Shown: positions 44,083 through 52,280 of the stretch, one piece after another
Numbering within the stretch: position 1 is the stretch's first letter
Layout of the letters: each line of letters begins with the position of its first letter
Origin: Streptomyces genisteinicus
Lineage (GTDB): Bacteria; Actinomycetota; Actinomycetes; Streptomycetales; Streptomycetaceae
Direction: 5' to 3'
Assembly: GCF_014489615.1 (NCBI RefSeq)
Contig: NZ_CP060825.1
Coordinates: 5,812,001-5,876,000, forward strand
DNA: 64,000 nt
The notes under the pieces: model-generated
Databases searched by the model: none
Told to the model about the DNA's origin: nothing
The model's input: only the letters and a program-made list of their open reading frames with translations
Program-made: the position numbers and the translations under genes

Positions 44083-45435
44083 ATGCGCATATCCACCGGT
44101 GTCGCCAGGCGCAGAAGCCGCGCGGTCACCCTCTCCACCTCGGGCCTGCTCGCCCTCGGACTCGTCCTGACGGGCTGCGGTTCGGACGGCGACAGCGGCA
44201 GCGACGACGCCGCGGGCGGCGACAAGCAGATCACTCTGCGCGTCGGCACGTTCGGCTCGTTCGGCTTCGACAACAAGACGGGCGCCAAGCTCTACGCCGA
44301 GTACGAGAAGCTGAACCCCAACATCAAGATCGAAGAGACCAACGTCGCCGACGGCCAGAAGTACTGGGACGCGCTCAAGCTGCGCCTCTCGCAGGGCAGC
44401 GGGCTCGCGGACGTCCAGGCCATCGAGGTCGGCTACATCGCCGAGGCCACCGGTGACGCCATGGCGAGCAAGTGGGTCGACCTGGGCAAGGCGGAAGGCG
44501 CCGACACCTCCGCGTTCCTGGACTGGAAGGTCAAGCAGGCCACCACCCGCAACGACCAGGTCATCGCCCTCGGCACCGACATCGGCCCGATGGGCATCTG
44601 TTACCGCAAGGACCTCTTCGAGAAGGCCGGTCTGCCGACCGACCGCGAGCAGGTCGGCCAGCTGTGGGCGGGCGACTGGAACAAGTTCCTGGAGCAGGGC
44701 GAGAAGTACAAGGCCAAGGCGCCCGCGGACACGGCCTTCCACGACTCCGCGAGCGGCCTGTTCAACGCCGTGATCTCCAGCGAGCCGGACCAGTACTCCG
44801 ACGAGTCGGGCAAGCTCCACTGGGAGGGCAGCCCGGGTGTCGCCAAGGCCTGGGACGTCGCCGTGAAGGCGGCGCAGGGCGGCCTGACCGGCAAGCTGCG
44901 CCAGTTCGACGAGAAGGGCACCTGGAACGCGGCCTTCAAGAACTCCAAGTTCGCCACCGTCGCCTGCCCGAGCTGGATGACCGGCATCATCAAGGACCAG
45001 GCCGGCCCCGCCAACAAGGGCAAGTGGGACATCGCCCAGGCGCCCGTCCCGGCGAACTGGGGCGGCTCGTTCCTCGGCGTGCCGAAGGCCGGCAAGAACA
45101 CCGCCGAGGCCGCCAAGCTGGTCGCCTGGCTGACCGCGCCCGAGCAGCAGGCCAAGGTCTTCGCCGTCAACGGCAACATCCCCTCCACCACCGCCGGCCT
45201 CGCCTCCGAGTCGGTGCAGAACGCGCAGCCCGAGTACTTCCCCGGCGTCCCCGTCGGCAAGATCTACTCCGACGCCGCGCAGAAGATCACCCCGGCGCCC
45301 ATCGGCCGCTACGACGGCCAGGTCAAGACCTTCCTGACCGACAACGGGATCCTCGACATCGAGACCCGCGGGACCTCGCCCGACAAGGCGTGGAACAACG
45401 TCAAGAAGCTGATCGAGGACAAGATCGACCAGTAG
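44083..45435 (+). CDS. cebE: Cellobiose/cellotriose-binding lipoprotein CebE
   Basis: This 450-aa solute-binding lipoprotein has a signal ending LVLTGCGSDG with an Asp/Ser-rich linker. The mature part has CebE-like features such as VGTFGSFGFDNKTGA and WGGSFLGVPKAGKNTAEA. It captures cello-oligosaccharides for CebFG. It is the first gene of the ceb operon, with a perfect CebR box upstream and a long hairpin before cebF. Confidence 0.93.
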   Translation: MRISTGVARRRSRAVTLSTSGLLALGLVLTGCGSDGDSGSDDAAGGDKQITLRVGTFGSFGFDNKTGAKLYAEYEKLNPNIKIEETNVADGQKYWDALKLRLSQGSGLADVQAIEVGYIAEATGDAMASKWVDLGKAEGADTSAFLDWKVKQATTRNDQVIALGTDIGPMGICYRKDLFEKAGLPTDREQVGQLWAGDWNKFLEQGEKYKAKAPADTAFHDSASGLFNAVISSEPDQYSDESGKLHWEGSPGVAKAWDVAVKAAQGGLTGKLRQFDEKGTWNAAFKNSKFATVACPSWMTGIIKDQAGPANKGKWDIAQAPVPANWGGSFLGVPKAGKNTAEAAKLVAWLTAPEQQAKVFAVNGNIPSTTAGLASESVQNAQPEYFPGVPVGKIYSDAAQKITPAPIGRYDGQVKTFLTDNGILDIETRGTSPDKAWNNVKKLIEDKIDQ

Positions 45436-45442
45436 TCGCCCC

Positions 45443-45479
45443 GGCGCCGGCCGCCCGTCCCGCACGGGCGGCCGGCGCC
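45443..45479 (+). terminator. Hairpin between cebE and cebF
   Basis: A 16-bp perfect stem (45443-45458 with 45464-45479) with a 5-nt loop starts 7 nt after the cebE stop. It is likely to protect cebE mRNA or partly terminate, raising binding-protein level over permeases. Confidence 0.8.
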
Positions 45480-45528
45480 TTCCGTGCCCGTCCATGTACT
45501 CCGTGACTCACCAGGGAAAGGGCGCCTG

Positions 45529-46545
45529 ATGGCCACCTCCCTCCAGCCCGACCAGGACGCCTCGCCCCCCGTCGTCCTGTCGGGCAGCCCCAAGGAACCG
45601 AAGAAGCACCGCGACCCCGACAGCTGGCGCAGCCGCCTGTACCGGATCGACCTCAAGGCGACGCCGTACGTCTACGTCGCCCCCTTCTTCCTCGTCTTCG
45701 CCGCCTTCGGCCTGTTCCCGCTGGTGTACACCGGCTGGCTGTCGCTCCAGAAGGTCGAACTCGGCGGTGAGGCCGAGTGGCGCGGCCTGGACAACTACAT
45801 CCGGCTCTGGGACAGCGACTTCTTCTGGAACGCGCTGGCCAACACCTTCACCATCGGCCTCATCTCCACCGTGCCGCAGCTGCTGATGGCCCTCGGCCTC
45901 GCACACCTGCTCAACTACCGCATCCGCGGCCGCGGTTTCTACCGCGTCGCCGTCCTCGCCCCGTACGCGACCTCCATCGCCGCCGCGGCGCTCGTCTTCG
46001 CCCAGCTGTTCAACACCGACTACGGTCTGATCAACCAGCTGCTCGGCTACGTCGGCATCGACGCGGTCAACTGGGAGACGGAGAAGTGGCCCGCCCAGAT
46101 CGCGATCTCCACGATCGTCACCTGGCGCTGGACCGGCTACAACGCGCTGATCTACCTGGCCGCCATGCAGGCCGTGCCGAACGACCTCTACGAAGCCGCA
46201 GCGCTGGACGGCGCCTCCCGCTTCCGGCAGTTCATCAGCATCACCATCCCCTCGATCAAGCCGACGATCCTGTTCACCATCGTCGTCTCCACCATCGGCG
46301 CCACCCAGCTCTTCGGCGAACCGCTGATCTTCGGCGGCAGCCTCGGCATCGGCGGCGGCAGCGGCAACCAGTACCAGACGCTGAGCCTGCTGATGTACGA
46401 GAAGGGCTGGATCACCGGCGCCCTCGGCCAGGCGTCCGCCATCGCCTGGGTGATGCTGCTCCTGCTGCTGCTCATCGGACTCGTGCAGTACCTGCTCGGC
46501 CGGTCCGGCCGGGGGAAGAAGAAGGACGGAGCGGCCCGCTCATGA
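45529..46545 (+). CDS. cebF: Cellobiose ABC permease CebF
   Basis: This 338-aa CUT1 permease has a charged cytoplasmic N-terminus (about 1-45) and six predicted spans. The EAA loop EAAALDGASRFRQFISITIP should contact the ATPase. The ATG follows GGGAAAGGG. It overlaps cebG by four bases. In studied Streptomyces the ATPase is the shared MsiK, which is not in this window. Confidence 0.93.
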   Translation: MATSLQPDQDASPPVVLSGSPKEPKKHRDPDSWRSRLYRIDLKATPYVYVAPFFLVFAAFGLFPLVYTGWLSLQKVELGGEAEWRGLDNYIRLWDSDFFWNALANTFTIGLISTVPQLLMALGLAHLLNYRIRGRGFYRVAVLAPYATSIAAAALVFAQLFNTDYGLINQLLGYVGIDAVNWETEKWPAQIAISTIVTWRWTGYNALIYLAAMQAVPNDLYEAAALDGASRFRQFISITIPSIKPTILFTIVVSTIGATQLFGEPLIFGGSLGIGGGSGNQYQTLSLLMYEKGWITGALGQASAIAWVMLLLLLLIGLVQYLLGRSGRGKKKDGAARS

Positions 46546-47447
46546 CGCAGGTTCTCAACAGGCCCGCCCCGGCACACGGGCGGCCGCCGGCACCGCGCAA
46601 GCGGTTCGGCACCAAGGCCGGACGCCAGCACCACGCCGGGCCGTTCACCTACATCCTGCTGGGCTTCGCGGCGCTGATCTCGCTCTTCCCGCTGTACTGG
46701 AACCTGGTCGCCGCCTCGCACACCGGCGAGCGCGTCGTGCAGGCGCCGAGCCCGCTGCTGCCGGGCAAGGAGCTGTTCAACAACCTCTCCATCGCCTGGA
46801 ACCAGGTCGACATGGGCGAGGCGCTGATCAACACGACGATCGTCGCCGGAGCCGTGGCGTGCAGCACGGTGCTCTTCGCCACGCTGGCCGGGTTCGCCTT
46901 CGCCAAGCTGGAGTTCAAGGGCCGCAACGTGCTGCTCACGATCGTGGTCGCGACCATGACCGTCCCGCCGCAGCTGAGCGTGATCCCGCTGTACCAGCTG
47001 ATCACCGACTTCGGCTGGGTCAACCAGCTCCAGTCGGTCATCCTCCCGAGCCTGGTCGCCGCGTTCGGTGTGTTCTTCATGCGGCAGTACCTGCTGGAGG
47101 CGCTGCCCGTCGAGCTCATCGAGGCGGCGCGGGTGGACGGCGCGCACAGCCTGCGCATCATCTGGCACGTGGTCTTCCCGGTGGCACGGCCCGCCATGGC
47201 GGTGCTCGGGATGCTCATCTTCGTGCAGGCGTGGAACGACTTCTTCTGGCCGTTCATCGCGCTGACACCGGACGGATCGCCCACCCTCCAGGTGGCACTG
47301 GCCGGACTCGGGTCCGGGAACCACACCATCAACCACGCCATCGTGCTCACCGGCGCCCTGATCGCGACCCTGCCGCTGCTGGTCGTCTTCGCGGTGCTCG
47401 GCAAGCACATCGTGGGCGGCATCACCTCCGGAGCGGTCAAGAGCTGA
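46542..47447 (+). CDS. cebG: Cellobiose ABC permease CebG
   Basis: This 301-aa MalG-type permease has the EAA loop EAARVDGAHSLRIIWHVVFP. The C-terminus GKHIVGGITSGAVKS is the usual ending of this subfamily. It is translationally coupled to cebF (ATGA) and ends the operon at a strong terminator. bglC, the usual next gene, is absent here. Confidence 0.93.
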   Translation: MTQVLNRPAPAHGRPPAPRKRFGTKAGRQHHAGPFTYILLGFAALISLFPLYWNLVAASHTGERVVQAPSPLLPGKELFNNLSIAWNQVDMGEALINTTIVAGAVACSTVLFATLAGFAFAKLEFKGRNVLLTIVVATMTVPPQLSVIPLYQLITDFGWVNQLQSVILPSLVAAFGVFFMRQYLLEALPVELIEAARVDGAHSLRIIWHVVFPVARPAMAVLGMLIFVQAWNDFFWPFIALTPDGSPTLQVALAGLGSGNHTINHAIVLTGALIATLPLLVVFAVLGKHIVGGITSGAVKS

Positions 47448-47460
47448 CACGCAGGGGAGC

Positions 47461-47499
47461 CGGGGCCCGGGACGCGCGTGGGGCGCGTCCCGGGCCCCG
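47461..47499 (+). terminator. Terminator of cebEFG
   Basis: A 17-bp perfect stem (47461-47477 with 47483-47499) with a 5-nt loop starts 13 nt after the cebG stop. Confidence 0.9.
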
Positions 47500-47640
47500 G
47501 CGTCGTGTGCGGGGACGCCGTCCCGGCCCCGGGACCAGGGGGCCCTGCGCCGTCCGCGGCGGCGTTGTCAGTGGGCACGGATAGGTTCGTCTCGTTCCGC
47601 CGCAGTGGTGCGAACACCTCCCGTGTGCATTGGAGATGGT

Positions 47641-48147
47641 CCGTTGTCGGATGGGGAGAAGTCGAGCACGGTCCGGGTGACACCGCCCGCCCGGGCGCGC
47701 AAGCTCGCCAAGGTGCCGTTCGTCGAGCTGGCGGAGGGCCGCGTGCAGGGAGTGGTGTCCAGCGGCTCGGACATCGGCCGGGTCTACGTGTCCTCCGTCG
47801 CGGCCGGCACGTACGCCTTCGCGTGCAGCACCAACAACAACCGGCCCTGCGGCGGCGCGCGGGGCTCGTACTGCAACCACATCCGCGCCCTCGTCGGCGA
47901 GGCCGTGCTCCAGTACGGCGCCGAGCGGGTCGCCCGCTATCTGAAGGCCGACACCGGCGACACGGCCCCCGACCCGGCCGCCATCGTCGCCGCCATGACC
48001 GCCACCCGCCCCGCGCAGGGCGACACCGCGGCCGCCGCGCCCGTGTTCAGCCGCTTCCTGCGCCACCTCGCCTATCTCGAACTGGCGCCGAGCACCGCCC
48101 CGCTGCCCGAGATGCAGTGGTTCCCGCCCACCAGGGCGGTGGCCTGA
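47641..48147 (+). CDS. SWIM-type zinc-finger protein, first gene of a five-gene operon
   Basis: This 168-aa protein has a zinc-ligand series CSTNNNRPCGGARGSYCNHI (SWIM-like Cys, Cys, CxH) in its middle. SWIM domains bind DNA or protein. The TTG start has GGAG eight nt upstream; a GTG 21 nt earlier is possible but lacks a site. The C-terminus has FSRFLRHLAYLELAPS. Its stop overlaps the next start (TGATG). It is probably the specificity or adaptor subunit of the MoxR/vWA system downstream. Confidence 0.82.
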   Translation, partial: PLSDGEKSSTVRVTPPARARKLAKVPFVELAEGRVQGVVSSGSDIGRVYVSSVAAGTYAFACSTNNNRPCGGARGSYCNHIRALVGEAVLQYGAERVARYLKADTGDTAPDPAAIVAAMTATRPAQGDTAAAAPVFSRFLRHLAYLELAPSTAPLPEMQWFPPTRAVA

Positions 48148-49535
48148 TGCGCGCCGATCTGCTGACCGACCCCGTCGAGGGGCTCGACGAAGCCCTCGCG
48201 GCCGTCGACGCCTTCGACCGGGTGCTCGTGCAGGGCCTGCTGCGTCCCCAGCCGGCGCAGGCCGAAGGGCTCGCCGCGCTCGCCGGCGCCGTCGCGGGGA
48301 CACCGCTCGCCGACCGGGTCGCCGAGGCCGCCGGGAAGGCCGCGGCCGGAGCCGCCGGCGAGGACCACCTCACGGCGCTCGCTGCCGCCCGCGCCGCCCT
48401 GCTCGGCGCGGTGCACGACGCGCTGCTCGCCCGGGCCGACGAGGCCACCGGACGGACCCGCGCCGGCGAGGTCCCCACCACCGCGGACGGCGGCGACGGG
48501 GCCAACCTGCGGGCCGCCGCCCGCACCTGGCTCTGCGACCTCGCCCGTGCCGGCTGGCGCGGCATCGACCACGACCTCGTGTCGCAGGCGGCCGGCGTCG
48601 TCTCCGCGATGCTGCCCGACCCCGCGCTGCGCCGCCTGGCCGCCCTCCTCGACGGCTTCGCCGCGGAACTGGCCGCCTCCTGCCCGGGCGCCGCCCTGGA
48701 GCACGTCCCCGTGCGCCGCTGGGCCGACCTGTGGACCCGGGCGCTCCTGCTGACCCGGCAGGGCGCGGCCGTACCCGCGGCGACCGGCACCGCCACCGGC
48801 CGCCTGCTGCCGCTCGGCATCGACCTGCACGAGCACCCGACCGCCGTGCAGGCGCAGGTGCACGCGGTGTTCGAACCGTCCGACGGCACCGCGCCCCGCC
48901 TGGTCCGCGCCTCGGTGTCGGCGCCCAAGCCCGACACCGTGGTGGGCGCCGGACTCTGGCAGCTGCTCCGCCCGCACAGCGCGCTCCTCGCGGCCTTCGG
49001 CGAGGGCCGGGCGATGGAACTCGACCGGATGCCCGTCACCGACGGCGGTGACCTGCTCTGGGACGACGCCCACGCGAAGGCGGGGGAGAGCGCCGACCCG
49101 TTCGCGACCGCCCGGGTGGCGCTGGCAGGCGCCACCGGACCGGCGACCGCGCCCCTGGACCGCCACCCCGCCGTCGTCGCCGAGCCCGTGCTGCTGGAGG
49201 GATACGCGGCCCACCGGGAGGACGACGCCCTCGTGTTCGACCTGGCGGGCCACCGGCTGGCCGTCGACACCGACCGCATCCCGGTCGCCGGGCCGCTCAC
49301 CCCGGAGGCCGTCGCCGGCTCCGGAGCCTGCATCGGGCTGCTCCGCTGGGACGCGGGAGCGTTCCGCGTGCAGCCCCTCGCGGTGGAGGCCACCGTGCGC
49401 CGCAAGGCGGTCGCGCTCCACTCCGGGGCGTGGGCCGCCGGTACCGACGACAAGGCCGGGGCGAAGGCCGAGAAGGCCGCCACCGACGCCGTCTCCGTGC
49501 TGCGCGAACGCGCGGGAAGGCTGCTGCGCGCATGA
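48147..49535 (+). CDS. Unrecognised 462-aa component of the MoxR/vWA operon
   Basis: This 462-aa cytoplasmic protein does not match a family I can name. The first 190 residues are Ala-rich and helical. The middle and C-terminus look beta-rich, with WADLWTRALLLTRQG, PLGIDLHEHPTAVQAQVHAV and DLAGHRLAVDTDRIPVAG. It has no signal, membrane span or nucleotide-binding loop. Overlaps at both ends (TGATG and ATGA) bind it to the SWIM and vWA genes, so it is likely an obligate partner. Substrate or scaffold roles are open. Confidence 0.8.
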   Translation: MRADLLTDPVEGLDEALAAVDAFDRVLVQGLLRPQPAQAEGLAALAGAVAGTPLADRVAEAAGKAAAGAAGEDHLTALAAARAALLGAVHDALLARADEATGRTRAGEVPTTADGGDGANLRAAARTWLCDLARAGWRGIDHDLVSQAAGVVSAMLPDPALRRLAALLDGFAAELAASCPGAALEHVPVRRWADLWTRALLLTRQGAAVPAATGTATGRLLPLGIDLHEHPTAVQAQVHAVFEPSDGTAPRLVRASVSAPKPDTVVGAGLWQLLRPHSALLAAFGEGRAMELDRMPVTDGGDLLWDDAHAKAGESADPFATARVALAGATGPATAPLDRHPAVVAEPVLLEGYAAHREDDALVFDLAGHRLAVDTDRIPVAGPLTPEAVAGSGACIGLLRWDAGAFRVQPLAVEATVRRKAVALHSGAWAAGTDDKAGAKAEKAATDAVSVLRERAGRLLRA

Positions 49536-51136
49536 GCGACACCACACCGCCGCGCGGTGCCGCCGGGCATCCGGCCGCCGCGACCGGGGGCGCCACCGAC
49601 GCCGCCGGCGGGGACGCGGGACCGGCCAGGTCCGGGCGGACTCCGCAGCCGGGCCCTCCGCAGCCGGGTCCTCCGGCGCCCGGGGCCCCGGCCCCCGGCG
49701 GGCAGGCTCCGGACCCGGCCGCGCCCGGCGGCACCGTGCCGCCGGCGCCCGTGCCGGACCCGGCCGTGCCTCAGACGCCCGGACCCGATCCGGCCGTCCC
49801 ACAGGCGCCACTGCCGGACCCTAACGACAACCGCCGCCAGGTGCTCTACTGGCGGCTGCTCGCCCGCCTCTTCGACCACGAGGAGCAGCCGGCGCTCGAA
49901 TCGGCGAGCCTCGCCGTCGTCGAGGACATCGGCCTGCCGCCGGCCCTCCTGGACCCCGGCGCGTCCGTCGACTCCGTGGTGCAGCGGCACCCCTCCCTCG
50001 CCGCGGAACTGGAGGGCCTGATGGCCCCCGGGCCCGACGGCGACGGGGGACGCGACCGCGCCGCCGAGGTGCGCAGGGCCGCCCTCGCCTCCAAGGTGCT
50101 GCTCAACGTCTTCAGCACCGGCTCCGGGACGGTCACCGCGGGGCAGCTCGCCCGCTGGCAGTCGGACGCCGGCTGGCTGGAGCGCGCCCTCGGCTGCCCG
50201 CCCGGCGGTCTGCGCGGCGGACGTACGGAGGCCGGCGGCGCCGCCGGCCTCGGCCCCGAACTCGGCTCGATCGAAGCCGGTCTGGTCGCCCGGATGCAGC
50301 TGCGCGAAGTCCTGGCCGACCCCGCGCTGGCCGCACAGCTCACGCCCAGCATGTCCCTCATCGAGCAGCTGCTGCGCGACAAGGACAACCTCTCCGGCGT
50401 CGCCCTCGCCAACGCGAAGTCGCTGATCCGCCGGTATGTGGACGAGGTCGCCGAGGTGCTGCGCACCCAGGTGGAGAAGGCCACGGCCGGTGAACTGGAC
50501 CGGTCCGTCCCGCCGAAGCGGGTCTACCGCAACCTCGACCTCGACCGCACCGTCTGGAAGAACCTCACCAACTGGAGCCCGGAGGAGGAGCGGCTCTACG
50601 TCGACCGCCTCTACTACCGGCACACGGTCCGCCGCACGACACCGCAGCGGCTGATCGTCGTGGTGGACCAGTCGGGCTCCATGGTCGACTCGATGGTCAA
50701 CTGCACCATCCTCGCCTCCATCTTCGCGGGACTGCCCAAGGTGGACGTCCACCTGATCGCGTACGACACGCGGGCCCTCGACCTCACGCCCTGGGTGCAC
50801 GACCCCTTCGACGTCCTCCTGCGCACCAACCTCGGCGGCGGCAACGACGGTCCCGTGGCGATGGCCATGGCCCGTCCGAAGATCGCCGAACCGCGCTCCA
50901 CCGCGATGGTGTGGATCTCCGACTTCTACGAGTTCAGCCGCTCCCAGCCGCTCTTCGAGGGCATCGAGGCCGTGTACCGCTCCGGGGTGAAGTTCATCCC
51001 CGTCGGATCGGTGACCAGCTCCGGACGGCAGGAGGTCAACCCCTGGTTCCGGGAGCGGTTCAAGACCCTCGGCACACCGGTGATCTCCGGACACATCGAC
51101 AAGCTCGTCCACGAGCTCAAGACCTTCCTCACCTGA
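49532..51136 (+). CDS. von Willebrand factor A protein with Pro-rich N-terminus
   Basis: This 534-aa protein has a disordered Pro/Gly/Ala-rich segment (about 1-95), a helical middle (100-340), and a C-terminal vWA domain from about 373. The metal site is VVDQSGSM (379-383), followed by TNLGGGND and WISDFYEFS, so metal binding looks intact. Partner vWA proteins of MoxR ATPases (compare ViaA with RavA) present clients for remodelling. Its start overlaps the previous stop (ATGA), and the MoxR gene follows after 22 nt. Confidence 0.9.
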   Translation: MSDTTPPRGAAGHPAAATGGATDAAGGDAGPARSGRTPQPGPPQPGPPAPGAPAPGGQAPDPAAPGGTVPPAPVPDPAVPQTPGPDPAVPQAPLPDPNDNRRQVLYWRLLARLFDHEEQPALESASLAVVEDIGLPPALLDPGASVDSVVQRHPSLAAELEGLMAPGPDGDGGRDRAAEVRRAALASKVLLNVFSTGSGTVTAGQLARWQSDAGWLERALGCPPGGLRGGRTEAGGAAGLGPELGSIEAGLVARMQLREVLADPALAAQLTPSMSLIEQLLRDKDNLSGVALANAKSLIRRYVDEVAEVLRTQVEKATAGELDRSVPPKRVYRNLDLDRTVWKNLTNWSPEEERLYVDRLYYRHTVRRTTPQRLIVVVDQSGSMVDSMVNCTILASIFAGLPKVDVHLIAYDTRALDLTPWVHDPFDVLLRTNLGGGNDGPVAMAMARPKIAEPRSTAMVWISDFYEFSRSQPLFEGIEAVYRSGVKFIPVGSVTSSGRQEVNPWFRERFKTLGTPVISGHIDKLVHELKTFLT

Positions 51137-51158
51137 GACGTATCAGAAAGGCCCTCAC

Positions 51159-52280
51159 ATGTCCGACCTGTTGCGCGCCCCCGCCGAGATCAAGTACGCC
51201 GAGGAGCTGGACTGGCTGGAGTCGGTGGACGACGGCCCCAAGCCCTTCTCCTGGCGCCTGTCGCCGAAGATGGTCCGCCTGTTCGTCCTCGGGTCCGAGC
51301 GCTCCGACGGCCTGGACCGGGAGATCTCGCAGAAGTGGTTCGGCGACCGCAGCTTCGTCGAGCGGTCCATCGTCACCCTCGCCTCCGACCGCGGCCTGCT
51401 GCTCATCGGCGACCCCGGCACCGGCAAGAGCTGGCTCGCGGAACTGCTCTCCGCGGCCATCAGCCGCAACTCCACGCTGGTGGTGCAGGGGACGGCCGGC
51501 ACCACCGAGGACCACATCAAGTACTCCTGGAACGTCTCCATGGTCATCGCCAAGGGGCAGTCGCGGGAGTCGATGATCCCCTCGCCGATCATGACGGCGA
51601 TGGAGACCGGAGCGATCGGCCGCTTCGAGGAGCTCACCCGCTCCACCAGCGATGTCCAGGACGCCCTGATCTCGATCCTGTCCGAGAAGTACATCTCGGT
51701 CCCCGAACTCGGCGGCGACGCCGGCGACAACATCGTCTTCGCCAAGCCCGGCTTCTCGGTCATCGCCACCGCCAACAGCCGCGACCGCGGTGTCAACGAC
51801 CTGTCGTCGGCCCTCAAGCGGCGCTTCAACTTCGTGCGCATCCCGCAGGTCACCAACAAGAGGAGCGAGGCGGAGATCGTCCGCTTCCGCACCGAGGAAC
51901 TGCTCCGCCGCCACGCCATCGACCTGGACGTGCCGCCGACCCTGCTGGACGTGCTGCTGCAGAGCTTCACCGACCTGCGGGCCGCCGCGGCGGCGGCCGG
52001 CAGCGACGACGAGAAGCTGGAGTCGGCGCTCTCCACGGCCGAGCAGATCGGTGTGCTGGAGGACGCCGTGCTGCACAGCAACTTCTTCGGCGAGCGCGCC
52101 CTCACCGCACGGACCCTCGCCTCCTCGCTGGTCGGCTCCCTGGCCCGCCGCGAGCCGGAGGACCTGGCCATCCTCAACAAGTACCTGCACGGGGTCGTCG
52201 AGCCGCGCAGCACCTCCGAGGGCGGCTCCTGGCCCGAGTTCCTGGAGGGCGGCCGCGACGCGATCGCCACCCTGTCATGA
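51159..52280 (+). CDS. MoxR-type AAA+ ATPase
   Basis: This 373-aa ATPase has Walker A GDPGTGKS (84-91), sensor 1 in VIATANSRDR and the Arg-finger region SSALKRRFNFVRIP. MoxR proteins form hexamers that remodel or metallate partners together with vWA proteins. The ATG follows AGAAAGG. Its stop overlaps the next gene (ATGA), an unusually tight link between ATPase and the large DUF5682-like protein. Confidence 0.92.
   Translation: MSDLLRAPAEIKYAEELDWLESVDDGPKPFSWRLSPKMVRLFVLGSERSDGLDREISQKWFGDRSFVERSIVTLASDRGLLLIGDPGTGKSWLAELLSAAISRNSTLVVQGTAGTTEDHIKYSWNVSMVIAKGQSRESMIPSPIMTAMETGAIGRFEELTRSTSDVQDALISILSEKYISVPELGGDAGDNIVFAKPGFSVIATANSRDRGVNDLSSALKRRFNFVRIPQVTNKRSEAEIVRFRTEELLRRHAIDLDVPPTLLDVLLQSFTDLRAAAAAAGSDDEKLESALSTAEQIGVLEDAVLHSNFFGERALTARTLASSLVGSLARREPEDLAILNKYLHGVVEPRSTSEGGSWPEFLEGGRDAIATLS

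Noticed and set aside
47641..52280. Interpreting SWIM/vWA/MoxR as a magnesium or cobalt chelatase
   Set aside because: There is no large chelatase (ChlH/CobN) subunit and no cofactor genes nearby. MoxR and vWA similarity to ChlI/ChlD is only at the domain level.
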